The notes below the pieces were generated by a model, which had not been told where the DNA came from, did no database searches, and saw only the letters and a list, made by a program, of their open reading frames with translations. Shown here piece by piece: positions 1 to 6,070 of a DNA stretch of 6,127 bases. Source of the DNA: Synergistaceae bacterium (GTDB lineage: Bacteria > Synergistota > Synergistia > Synergistales > Aminobacteriaceae); assembly GCA_009784305.1 (NCBI GenBank), contig WRBZ01000064.1, forward strand, positions 1 to 6,127, read 5' to 3'. The position numbers and the translations under genes were made by a program. Position 1 is the first letter of the stretch, and the number at the start of each line of letters is the position of its first letter.

Positions 1-512
1 AAATGAGTATATACCACATACGCCTCGTCAACCTCGCCTGATTTATAAAGCGAGGCAAGTAGGTTTCCGATACGTTCCGCATCTGCGTAAAGCGCTGTTT
101 CCGAAACTCCTACATACCTTTGCAGAATATTCTTCCTGCGGCGGCTGAAGTATTCCCAGCCTTTCAGGCCTACGGTGATCATTTTTTCCCTTTTGTCCTC
201 GAGCATATGCGCTAAAGCTGCTTTTGACACATTTACGTTATATCCTCCACACAATCCCCTATCACTCGTTATAATGATATAGGCTGTGTTTTTTACTTCG
301 CGCGTCCTAAGAAAAATATTGTTCGACTGACCATCAAAATCCTTAATGCCGCCCATAACGCGTTTTGTTTCATTGTACAACGGACGGATGGCGTTCAATC
401 TGATTTGAGCCTTCTGAAGCTTTGAAGTAGCCACCAGATCCATTGCTTTCATAATCTGCTGGGTATTGCGCACGCTCACTATTCTGCGCTTAATTATTTT
501 CATTGACGGCAT
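1..512 (-). CDS. atpG: F1Fo ATP synthase gamma subunit (partial, 3' end outside window)
   Basis: Gamma is the central rotating shaft of F1. It turns inside the alpha3beta3 hexamer and couples c-ring rotation to ATP synthesis. I translated 170 codons before the left edge cuts the gene, about 60% of the usual 280-290 residues. The N-terminal helix (about residues 5-58) has the family pattern IKRRIVSVRNTQQIMKAMD followed by VATSKLQKAQ, and residues 81-92 read ITSDRGLCGGYN, the gamma hallmark. I chose the ATG at 512 because AAGGAG lies 7 nt upstream; the next ATG, codon 4, would be too far from it. The gene follows atpA after 35 nt, as in standard atp operons. The frame is open throughout with no sign of damage. 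The identification is firm; the C-terminal helix that completes the shaft cannot be seen. Confidence 0.96.
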   Translation of the reverse strand, partial: MPSMKIIKRRIVSVRNTQQIMKAMDLVATSKLQKAQIRLNAIRPLYNETKRVMGGIKDFDGQSNNIFLRTREVKNTAYIIITSDRGLCGGYNVNVSKAALAHMLEDKREKMITVGLKGWEYFSRRRKNILQRYVGVSETALYADAERIGNLLASLYKSGEVDEAYVVYTH

Positions 513-547
513 AACATCACTCCTTCATCATATGCATGTTCATTGCG

Positions 548-2053
548 TCATGCATGTTCCTTCATGAATTCATTGATTGCAGCCTTTATCTTTTCCTCCA
601 ATTCCGTGGAAATCTCTTTCTTTTCCCGGATTTCATCGGTAATATCACTGTAATTATCTTCGATAAATTTCAAGAATGAACTCTCGATCTTTCTGATTTG
701 CTCGACATTTACACTGGAGAAATATTTGTTGGTCAGCGCGTACAGCGACAATACCTGTTGTTCTACAGGCATGGGGCTATACTGACGCTGCTTAAATATT
801 TCCACTATGCGTTCACCATGTCTCAGACGTTCCAGCGTATCCTTGTTCAAATCGGAACCAAACTGCGCAAACGCTGCAAGTTCCCTGTATTGAGCCAGTT
901 CCACACGCAATGGCCCCGCAATCTTTTTCATCGCCTTTATTTGGGCGGCGCCGCCTACACGCGATACTGAAAGTCCCGGGTTTATCGCGGGACGGATACC
1001 GTTGTTGAATAATTCCGTTTCCAAATAAATCTGCCCGTCAGTAATGGATATTACGTTTGTGGGAATATAAGCTGATATGTCGCCCGCTTGCGTTTCAATG
1101 ATAGGCAGCGCGGTCAGCGAGCCGCCGCCGCGTTCTTTGCTCATACACGCCGAACGCTCTAAAAGCCTTGAATGGAGATAGAAGACATCTCCCGGATATG
1201 CCTCGCGTCCGGGCGGCCTGCGTAAAAGCAGGCTCAAGGCGCGGTAAGCAACAGCATGCTTTGATAAATCATCATAGACGATCAGGACATCTTTTCCCGC
1301 TTCCATCCATTCCTCGCCTATAGCACATCCCGCGTAAGGCGCAATGTACTGTAAAGGCGCAGGATCGCTCGCGGTAGCTATAACAACGGTCGTATAGCTC
1401 ATTGCGCCTGCTTCTTCAAAGGTTTTGACAATGCGCGCCACCGTTGACGCCTTTTGTCCGATTGCTACATAAATGCAGTTTACATTACTCTTTTTCTGGT
1501 TAATAATTGTATCTACGCAAATAGCTGTCTTTCCCGTCTGACGGTCGCCAATTATCAACTCTCTCTGTCCCCGTCCGATAGGAACCATTGCGTCTATCGC
1601 TTTTACTCCCGTCTGCAACGGTATATTAACTTCTCTGCGCTCAATAACGCCAGGTGCAATTCGCTCAATCTTACGTGTCGCCGTGGTTTCGATAGATCCC
1701 TTTTGATCGATAGGCTGCCCGAGCGCGTTTACCACTCGTCCAAGCATTGCATCGCCAACCGGTACCTCAGCAACACGCCCAGTCATCTTGACCGGGTCGC
1801 CTTCCCTTATTCGCGCGTCAGGTCCCATAAGTACAACACCTATACTGTTCTCGTCAAGATTTAACGCTATACCGTAGACTCCGCCTTGGAATTCTAAAAG
1901 CTCTCCGCTCATAGCTTTTTCAAGTCCATGAACACGAGCAATACCGTCTCCTACTTGAATAACGGTGCCGGCTTCGGTAATGTCAAGTTGCGAGGAATAG
2001 GCTTGTATTTGTTTTTTTATGATGGAACTTATTTCATCAGGTTTTAGAATCAT
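548..2053 (-). CDS. atpA: F1Fo ATP synthase alpha subunit
   Basis: Alpha forms the non-catalytic nucleotide sites of the F1 hexamer and supplies residues to the catalytic sites on beta. The 501-residue length is normal (about 500). An N-terminal beta-barrel domain comes first, followed by the Walker A motif GDRQTGKT at residues 169-176 and a Walker B-type strand ending in DD at 261-262. The [17 protein letters not shown] signature is at 355-371; its Arg365 is the expected arginine finger toward the beta active site. [16 protein letters not shown] lies at 389-404 in the C-terminal helical domain. The frame is open 21 nt further upstream to a GTG, but AAGGGG sits 8 nt before the ATG at 2053 and downstream of that GTG, so the ATG is preferred. 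The gene overlaps the end of atpH by 17 nt, suggesting translational coupling. All key residues are intact. Confidence 0.99.
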   Translation of the reverse strand: MILKPDEISSIIKKQIQAYSSQLDITEAGTVIQVGDGIARVHGLEKAMSGELLEFQGGVYGIALNLDENSIGVVLMGPDARIREGDPVKMTGRVAEVPVGDAMLGRVVNALGQPIDQKGSIETTATRKIERIAPGVIERREVNIPLQTGVKAIDAMVPIGRGQRELIIGDRQTGKTAICVDTIINQKKSNVNCIYVAIGQKASTVARIVKTFEEAGAMSYTTVVIATASDPAPLQYIAPYAGCAIGEEWMEAGKDVLIVYDDLSKHAVAYRALSLLLRRPPGREAYPGDVFYLHSRLLERSACMSKERGGGSLTALPIIETQAGDISAYIPTNVISITDGQIYLETELFNNGIRPAINPGLSVSRVGGAAQIKAMKKIAGPLRVELAQYRELAAFAQFGSDLNKDTLERLRHGERIVEIFKQRQYSPMPVEQQVLSLYALTNKYFSSVNVEQIRKIESSFLKFIEDNYSDITDEIREKKEISTELEEKIKAAINEFMKEHA

Positions 2054-2588
2054 TCGCTGTACCCCTTCTAACACTGATTTTCATATCATACAGCCGTTTT
2101 TTTATTGTCCGGTCTATAAAATAGCCGTCCACAAATATATAAAGGCCGCCGATCACTGATGGATCCACTTTTAATGATATATCCACATGTTTGTTTAATT
2201 TTTTTGACAACAACTCTTTAAGCGCTGAAATTTGTCCTTCATCAAGTTCTGTCGCGGATGTAATTTTTGCCGTAGTTTTTCTGAAATAGTTATTTCCCAT
2301 ATCAATAAACGCTGTAAGCGCGGGTATTAAAAAGTTTTCGCGGTTTCTCGCAGTAACCAGGTACAAGAAGCCAAGCAAATGCTCATTTATAGCCCCGGAG
2401 AATGCATTGCTGAAGAACTCGCACTTATTAGCAGTGGAAATACGCGGATGAGCCACAATTCTCTTACATTCATCGTTTTGCAGCTCGGTACGCAAGAAAA
2501 TGGCCTGTTCAATAGATTCTTTCAATATACCATTCTCCGTTGACAGCTCAAATAACGCGTTTGCATAACGGATACTTAGTTCTGCCAT
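2037..2588 (-). CDS. atpH: F1Fo ATP synthase delta subunit (OSCP homologue)
   Basis: Delta sits on top of F1 and joins the alpha3beta3 head to the b-subunit peripheral stalk. The protein has 183 residues, near the usual 175-185. The N-terminal helical domain opens with the typical pattern ([11 protein letters not shown], residues 6-16). The C-terminal region has [20 protein letters not shown] at 111-130 and [19 protein letters not shown] at 141-159, matching the conserved OSCP/delta signature with its central GG. ATG at 2588 is supported by GGAGG 5 nt upstream. The gene lies 12 nt after atpF, and its last 17 nt overlap atpA, so delta and alpha are probably translationally coupled. Nothing is missing or unusual. 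Confidence 0.97.
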   Translation of the reverse strand: MAELSIRYANALFELSTENGILKESIEQAIFLRTELQNDECKRIVAHPRISTANKCEFFSNAFSGAINEHLLGFLYLVTARNRENFLIPALTAFIDMGNNYFRKTTAKITSATELDEGQISALKELLSKKLNKHVDISLKVDPSVIGGLYIFVDGYFIDRTIKKRLYDMKISVRRGTANDSKT

Positions 2589-2600
2589 CGTTTCCTCCCG

Positions 2601-3173
2601 CTATTTTGCAGCTTCAACATAAGTTCTGTCGCTAATGTTTTCATGAGAGAATGCCACATTTCCCAACTCAGCCATTGCTTCGGCAAACAACCTTTCATGG
2701 ACATCCTTGTCTATGGCACGCATTATATACTTCTCAGCCATAGCGGACGAAACTTCAATAATAGCCTGCTTCATTTCATCTTTTGCCCGTTCCTGTTCCA
2801 TCTCAATATTTTGCACAGCACGTGCTTTTATAGTATCAGCCTCGTTTTTAGCTTCATCTATAATCTGTTTGCCTTTTTCAGCGGCAATTTTACGCGCTGT
2901 TTCCAATATATCGTCTCTTTCCAGGTTTATTTCTTTGATTCTCGTTTCATATTTGACTTTAAGTTCTTTCGCATTCGCCATGTCATCTTCAGCGGATTCC
3001 ATTTGAACTTTTATCCTGTCGGCTCGTCTTGACATAAAATCCCGGACGGGATTGTACAACAGGCGTGCCAATAAATAAGCAAGCAAAGACACGTTGAACA
3101 ATTGTATCCCAATTTGAATAAGCGTTTGTTGATCCAGGCCAAACACGCGTCCAGCCGGCATGCTTTCGAGCAA
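2601..3173 (-). CDS. atpF: F1Fo ATP synthase b subunit
   Basis: Subunit b is the membrane-anchored peripheral stalk that stops the F1 head turning with the rotor. The 190 residues comprise a short N-terminus, one membrane helix (about 17-40, IQIGIQLFNVSLLAYLLARL), the conserved NPVRDFMSRRADRI-type junction at 41-54, and a long charged helix (about 55-150) rich in Lys, Glu and Ala, typical of the b coiled coil. It is longer than the E. coli b subunit (156 residues), within the range of other bacterial forms. I chose the TTG at 3173 because GGTGG lies 7 nt upstream. The first ATG, at codon 5, has no comparable site at proper spacing. The gene follows an 82-nt gap after atpE, the largest between genes of this operon, and stops 12 nt before atpH. 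A single b gene is seen, with no b' copy. Confidence 0.96.
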   Translation of the reverse strand: MLESMPAGRVFGLDQQTLIQIGIQLFNVSLLAYLLARLLYNPVRDFMSRRADRIKVQMESAEDDMANAKELKVKYETRIKEINLERDDILETARKIAAEKGKQIIDEAKNEADTIKARAVQNIEMEQERAKDEMKQAIIEVSSAMAEKYIMRAIDKDVHERLFAEAMAELGNVAFSHENISDRTYVEAAK

Positions 3174-3255
3174 AAGTCACCACCCCTTTCAGTTTACGAT
3201 TAAAAACCCGTCAGGCGCCATTAACCTCAGCGCGCTTTATTCTCCAGCAGCGCCA
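3174..3255 (-). other. atpE-atpF intercistronic gap with alternative short helices
   Basis: This 82-nt stretch is non-coding on the operon strand. It contains GC-rich self-complementary blocks: 3249-3253 can pair with 3232-3236 (5 bp, 12-nt loop), or 3250-3254 can pair with 3214-3218 (5 bp). The two pairings exclude each other because they share bases. A run of five T follows on the minus strand at 3206-3202, but not directly after a stem, so this is not a standard intrinsic terminator. It could tune the amount of downstream mRNA, since c is made in excess of b, but that is inference from position. The end near atpF holds its ribosome binding site. Confidence 0.3.
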
Positions 3256-3537
3256 CTATTTTATGAAATGCTGCATATATAAAGCTATCAGCGGATTGGC
3301 AAACAGCAGGATAATTGCTACCAAAAGACCATAGATACCTGAAGTTTCCGCCATGGCCATGCCTATGAACATTGTGTTCATTATTGAACCCCTTGCCTCC
3401 GGCTGCCGCGCTATTGATTCTACAGATTTAGCAACAATATTTCCTTGTCCTATGGCGGTGATCAATCCGTTAAGCAGAGCTATGGCCGCCCCTATTTGAG
3501 CTGCCGCGATAATAATAGCAAATGGAATCTCTTGCAT
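3256..3537 (-). CDS. atpE: F1Fo ATP synthase c subunit, with Na+-binding signature
   Basis: Subunit c forms the membrane rotor ring that carries the coupling ion. The 93-residue hairpin has helix 1 at about 5-35, the polar loop ARQPEARG at 43-50, and helix 2 at about 53-85 with the ion-binding carboxylate Glu64. By hand alignment to the Ilyobacter tartaricus c subunit (numbers here are one lower), Gln31, Glu64, Thr65, Ser66 and Tyr69 match its Gln32, Glu65, Ser66, Thr67 and Tyr70, the Na+-site side chains. H+-type rings normally lack this set, so Na+ coupling is likely but not proven. Helix 1 is odd: the usual GxGPGxGQG reads GLITAIGQG (24-32), losing two glycines and the proline. ATG at 3537 has AGGAGG 8 nt upstream, the best site in the operon, fitting the high copy number of c. 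Confidence 0.98.
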   Translation of the reverse strand: MQEIPFAIIIAAAQIGAAIALLNGLITAIGQGNIVAKSVESIARQPEARGSIMNTMFIGMAMAETSGIYGLLVAIILLFANPLIALYMQHFIK

Positions 3538-3580
3538 TAAATATACCTCCTAAGTTTTTTAATATCCAAGCGCACTATGC

Positions 3581-4267
3581 CTAATCATTCGTGCCAGCCA
3601 TTGCTCCGATAAACGTTAGGCTCAGCACGCAGAAAATGTAGGTTTGCAGTATAGCGGCGATAAGATCGAAATATGCGTGAAGCGCCGCAGGCAGGACAAA
3701 ACGCAAATAAAACGGAGCCAGCGCGTATATTAGCGTCATAAGTATCATGCCGCCTAAAATATTGCCAAAAAGACGGAAGCTCAGTGAAATTGGACGCGCC
3801 AACTCTCCTATTACATTCAGCGGAAAAAATATCGCATATGGCTCAAAAAAGCCTTTTATATACCCTCCCTTACGGAATTTAAAGCCCATAACCTGTATTA
3901 GTGCGAATGTCACTATCGCAAAAGTGAATGTGACAGTCCAATCCGCTGTGGGCGGTCTGAAACCGAGAAGCCCGCTGAGGTTGGAAGTGAGTATAAAGAG
4001 GAAAACCATGAAGAACCAATTGCCCAGGAACATGAGCTTTTCGCCTGCGCAACTGCGCACAAACCCGTCAAAAGCTTCGACAATCATTTCAATGACATTT
4101 TGGAAGCCCGCCGGAACATCGCTGAATTTCTTCAGTTTCGTGCGTACAATAACCGCAAATACGATGAGAAACAACATAACAATCCACGTATTGATTATTG
4201 TCTCCGTAATCCACACATCAACACCGCCTACGTTGATAACCCACAAATTCTTAATACTGAAATCCAA
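3581..4267 (-). CDS. atpB: F1Fo ATP synthase a subunit
   Basis: Subunit a is the stator channel protein that carries ions to and from the c-ring. Numbered from the TTG start (228 residues), the essential arginine is Arg165 in the motif ARPISLSFRLFGN (157-169), and the conserved C-terminal Gln is Gln208 in LQTYIFCVLSL. About five hydrophobic helices are visible, with FRPPT at 103-107 in the expected place. Near the arginine, Met174 sits where E. coli has aGlu219, and Asp201 sits near the position of aHis245. An ATG lies three codons upstream (4276), but AAGGAGG is only 1 nt before it; the TTG at 4267 is 10 nt away, so I prefer TTG. The gene is 43 nt before atpE. The identification is certain; the start is less so. 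Confidence 0.96.
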   Translation of the reverse strand: MDFSIKNLWVINVGGVDVWITETIINTWIVMLFLIVFAVIVRTKLKKFSDVPAGFQNVIEMIVEAFDGFVRSCAGEKLMFLGNWFFMVFLFILTSNLSGLLGFRPPTADWTVTFTFAIVTFALIQVMGFKFRKGGYIKGFFEPYAIFFPLNVIGELARPISLSFRLFGNILGGMILMTLIYALAPFYLRFVLPAALHAYFDLIAAILQTYIFCVLSLTFIGAMAGTND

Positions 4268-4277
4268 AGTAGACATC

Positions 4278-4284
4278 CCTCCTT
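4278..4284 (-). promoter_or_regulatory. Ribosome binding site deciding the atpB start
   Basis: AAGGAGG on the minus strand is an almost full complement of the 16S rRNA 3' end. It leaves 1 nt before the ATG at 4276 and 10 nt before the in-frame TTG at 4267. A 1-nt spacing is outside the working range, which favours the TTG. Confidence 0.7.
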
Positions 4285-4307
4285 TCTTAAGAATCTACTA
4301 CTGCAAT

Positions 4308-4700
4308 CTACGAACTAATACCAGTTTTTTCGTCACGCTCAAAAAAACTCACATAGTACGCGGCGATTTGCAGTGTAAAAATACCAGCGGCCGCACCCCA
4401 CAAACTAATAAACGGAGTTTTGGCGGCTATCACCAAAACCAGCCCCGTGAGCAGGAATCTTAATAAATGTTGGAACCGGATAAAACTTCCCGCTTTCTTT
4501 TCTTCCATACTGATAGCTCTTTCTATAGTGCGTCCAAGCATTATGATTTTAAATACATTAAGCGCAGCCATCAGAAAAACGCCAACAGCGAACGGCAAAA
4601 CAGAAAGCGAACGGTAATACACGGCTCCTGCCGCAATGATAATCAAAGATGAAATAACTATCACTTTGATCATCTTTTTTTCCGCCCCGCATGAATTCAT
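4308..4700 (-). CDS. atpI: ATP synthase subunit I (AtpI family, c-ring assembly factor)
   Basis: This is a 130-residue membrane protein with four predicted hydrophobic segments at about 11-28, 32-54, 76-94 and 98-119. A charged loop lies between segments 2 and 3 (RTIERAISMEEKKAGS, 57-72), and the tail is polar. Size, topology and position directly upstream of atpB match the ATP synthase subunit I family. AtpI members help assemble the c-ring, and this role has been shown for Na+ ATP synthases, which fits the c subunit found downstream. The family is poorly conserved, so the call rests more on topology and context than on motifs. ATG at 4700 has GAGG 8 nt upstream. It follows atpZ after 17 nt and precedes atpB by about 40 nt. 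Confidence 0.85.
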   Translation of the reverse strand: MNSCGAEKKMIKVIVISSLIIIAAGAVYYRSLSVLPFAVGVFLMAALNVFKIIMLGRTIERAISMEEKKAGSFIRFQHLLRFLLTGLVLVIAAKTPFISLWGAAAGIFTLQIAAYYVSFFERDEKTGISS

Positions 4701-4717
4701 TGTATATTCCTCAACAG

Positions 4718-4939
4718 CTACATCCTCTTTGTAAATTCCATCAAATACTTAAACGCCGCTCCCGTGCCCAATAACGAAAACAACAACACAAGCCACGGCG
4801 AGGTGTTGAAAACACCATCCAGGAACCTACCCAGCAACACACCTGTCAATATGCACGCGGCAACCATAAATCCAATCTGTGACAAAAGTGATATCCCTTT
4901 AATAATTTCATTGCTTTGCTTTTTCTTATTTTGGCGCAC
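4718..4939 (-). CDS. atpZ: AtpZ/AtpI-family small membrane protein, first gene of the atp operon
   Basis: This is a 73-residue protein with a Lys- and Gln-rich N-terminus (residues 1-12) and two hydrophobic helices at about 18-38 and 45-65. A GRFLD motif (37-41) follows the first helix, and the second begins after NTSPW. The helix, G-x-x-LD and helix pattern is typical of the AtpZ family (also called ATPase_gene1), often found at the head of atp operons. With AtpI it has been proposed to move Mg2+ or Ca2+ or to help assemble Fo; the exact role is unsettled. An in-frame TTG at 4948 could add three codons, but AAGGA directly abuts it, whereas the GTG at 4939 is 9 nt from the same site, so GTG is preferred. 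A leader of about 170 nt separates it from the upstream terminator. Confidence 0.82.
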   Translation of the reverse strand: MRQNKKKQSNEIIKGISLLSQIGFMVAACILTGVLLGRFLDGVFNTSPWLVLLFSLLGTGAAFKYLMEFTKRM

Positions 4940-4948
4940 GGTTTTCAA

Positions 4949-4953
4949 TCCTT
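4949..4953 (-). promoter_or_regulatory. Ribosome binding site deciding the atpZ start
   Basis: AAGGA on the minus strand touches the TTG at 4948 with no spacing and lies 9 nt before the GTG at 4939. No other purine-rich site is close by, so it points to the GTG. Confidence 0.6.
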
Positions 4954-4984
4954 GGTTTACATCGCAGCTCAGATTAGAATACTA

Positions 4985-5018
4985 TTATGAAATTGAATTT
5001 TATTTATGAAATTGAATT
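4985..5018. repeat. Two tandem 15-bp direct repeats in the atp leader
   Basis: TTATGAAATTGAATT occurs exactly at 4985-4999 and again at 5004-5018, with a period of 19 bp and a 4-bp spacer. The repeat lies between the likely atp promoter and atpZ, so it would be in the 5' leader of the operon mRNA or act as DNA near the start site. The period is slightly under two helical turns. It may be a protein-binding site or a chance duplication in AT-rich DNA; the sequence does not decide. Confidence 0.6.
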
Positions 5019-5019
5019 A

Positions 5020-5048
5020 TGTATATATAATATCACATATATATTCAA
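5020..5048 (-). promoter_or_regulatory. Candidate sigma-A promoter of the atp operon
   Basis: On the minus strand TTGAAT (5048-5043) and TATACA (5025-5020) are separated by 17 bp and match the -35 and -10 consensus at 5/6 and 4/6 positions. The DNA upstream is A/T tracts that could act as an UP element. Transcription would start near 5013 and give a leader of about 75 nt before atpZ. The whole region is AT-rich, so chance matches are common and other -10 choices exist (TATATA within the same stretch). The location between a terminator and the first atp gene supports a promoter somewhere here. Confidence 0.4.
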
Positions 5049-5070
5049 TAAAAAATTTGAAATTCTTCAA

Positions 5071-5090
5071 AAAAATATGGGAGTATTTTT
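5071..5090. repeat. Small AT-rich inverted repeat upstream of the atp promoter
   Basis: AAAAATA at 5071-5077 and TATTTTT at 5084-5090 form a perfect 7-bp inverted repeat around TGGGAG. Next to it, TTTGAA (5056-5061) and TTCAAA (5066-5071) form a second, 6-bp repeat around ATTC. Both lie just upstream of the candidate -35 box, where an operator could sit. The stems are almost all A/T, so a stable RNA hairpin is unlikely. Confidence 0.3.
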
Positions 5091-5119
5091 GAATAATGGA
5101 AAATATTTTACGTGCTGAC

Positions 5120-5145
5120 AAAAAAAAACGCGCTCAACAGAGCGC
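5120..5145 (-). terminator. Rho-independent terminator of the SprA-family gene
   Basis: On the minus strand GCGCTC (5145-5140), loop TGTT and GAGCGC (5135-5130) form a perfect 6-bp GC-rich stem. One G and then nine T (5128-5120) follow. It lies 16 nt after the stop codon of the upstream gene and is the expected shape of an intrinsic terminator. It isolates that gene from the atp operon, so the two are probably separate transcription units. Confidence 0.92.
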
Positions 5146-5161
5146 TATTTAATTTGTATAT

Positions 5162-6070
5162 TTATGCGGCTATATTAAAAATTTGAGCTTGCCTCAGAGC
5201 CGGAGAAGAAGAGGTCATCTCGAATCCGTTGCCGATAGTCCATAACCCCTTTGGGGAACTTGACATGTAATAAACTTTAACTGCCTGTCGCGTATTGTAG
5301 AGGTTATCATCTGGAGACAGTTGCGAATAACTGAACGGCTTGAGCTCCGTCAGGTTTACTGGACCGGATGAAGTTTTGGTTTCACTCAATATCCCTTTTC
5401 GCAGCAGGTTGATATATGAAAGAACGCCGCTTGATTCTTCACCGTCAACAGAACTGTCATAATTTTTGACAATTGGGAGCGCTGCCGGGATCCTGTCAGT
5501 CGCCTCAAAATCGTATCGCACCGGCTGAGGAGCCATACCCCATTCAGCCTGATGCGTTGCAAGCTTGGCTGCCTCCTGTGCAATAGCGTTCGCTGCAGCA
5601 GCTGCAACACCTATATCCTGAGCTGACGGGTCAATAGGGGCAAGCGCCGCCGCCCTCACCTGCTCCAGGTTTCTGATAGCCTCTTTCGGGTCGCTGCTGG
5701 GAAGAACGCTTATAGGCACTTCTCCTCCGGTTACGTAGCTTTTCCCATCCGGCCCCAGCACCCGCGTGTATTTCGGAGTGCCAACAAACCTGCCGCCTAC
5801 CGCAACATGCGCCGCTTCATGGGCAAGCACCTGGCGTTCATTTTTCTCAAGCTCAGATATGACCGCTCTCTCTTTTACTCCATCTTTAACGGCAGACTTA
5901 ACTCTTGAAACAGCATCTTTAACAGCAGAGTCTTTTGAATCTCTATTCGGATCATTCACAGGCTTCTCATTTGAGTATTTATGCTTTTTGTTAAGCATAG
6001 AAACGTTTTCACTGAACCGAGGATTTATCTGCAAATACCCGGGAGACATTGAAGATGTGATTCCAGCCAT
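5162..6070 (-). CDS. Putative SprA-family metalloprotease (HExxH protein)
   Basis: This is a 302-residue protein with no signal peptide or membrane helix visible. Residues 35-80 are a charged, Lys/Asp/Glu-rich segment. The core has HEAAH at 84-88, then GPDGKSYVTGGEV at 106-118 and AALAPIDPSAQD at 141-152. This order (HExxH, GPDGK-x-Y, GGEV, AALAP-x-x-PS-x-QD) is characteristic of the SprA-related family, annotated as putative metalloproteases. His84 and His88 would bind Zn2+ and Glu85 would be catalytic; Glu116 in GGE is a possible third ligand, which is inference. Residues about 190-302 match nothing I recognise. The substrate is unknown. I chose the ATG at 6070 because AGGCGG is 8 nt upstream; an in-frame GTG at 6079 overlaps that site. 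A TATGAT box at 6126-6121 may be its -10, but the -35 falls outside the window. Confidence 0.8.
   Translation of the reverse strand: MAGITSSMSPGYLQINPRFSENVSMLNKKHKYSNEKPVNDPNRDSKDSAVKDAVSRVKSAVKDGVKERAVISELEKNERQVLAHEAAHVAVGGRFVGTPKYTRVLGPDGKSYVTGGEVPISVLPSSDPKEAIRNLEQVRAAALAPIDPSAQDIGVAAAAANAIAQEAAKLATHQAEWGMAPQPVRYDFEATDRIPAALPIVKNYDSSVDGEESSGVLSYINLLRKGILSETKTSSGPVNLTELKPFSYSQLSPDDNLYNTRQAVKVYYMSSSPKGLWTIGNGFEMTSSSPALRQAQIFNIAA

Noticed and set aside
2054..2074. Longer atpA starting at GTG 2074
   Set aside because: The ribosome binding site AAGGGG lies downstream of that GTG and 8 nt before the ATG at 2053. The ATG start gives the normal family length.
3202..3254. Intrinsic terminator between atpE and atpF
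   Set aside because: The T5 run does not follow directly on a stable stem, and the helices are only 5 bp. It would also cut off essential downstream genes.
3747..4463. Plus-strand open frame of 238 codons opposite atpB and atpI
   Set aside because: It lies antisense to two well-supported membrane-protein genes, crosses their boundary, and its protein has no recognisable motif. It is a shadow frame.
4949..5161. CRISPR array, tRNA or riboswitch in the AT-rich intergenic region
   Set aside because: Only two copies of a short repeat are present, and no cloverleaf or GC-rich folded leader is visible.
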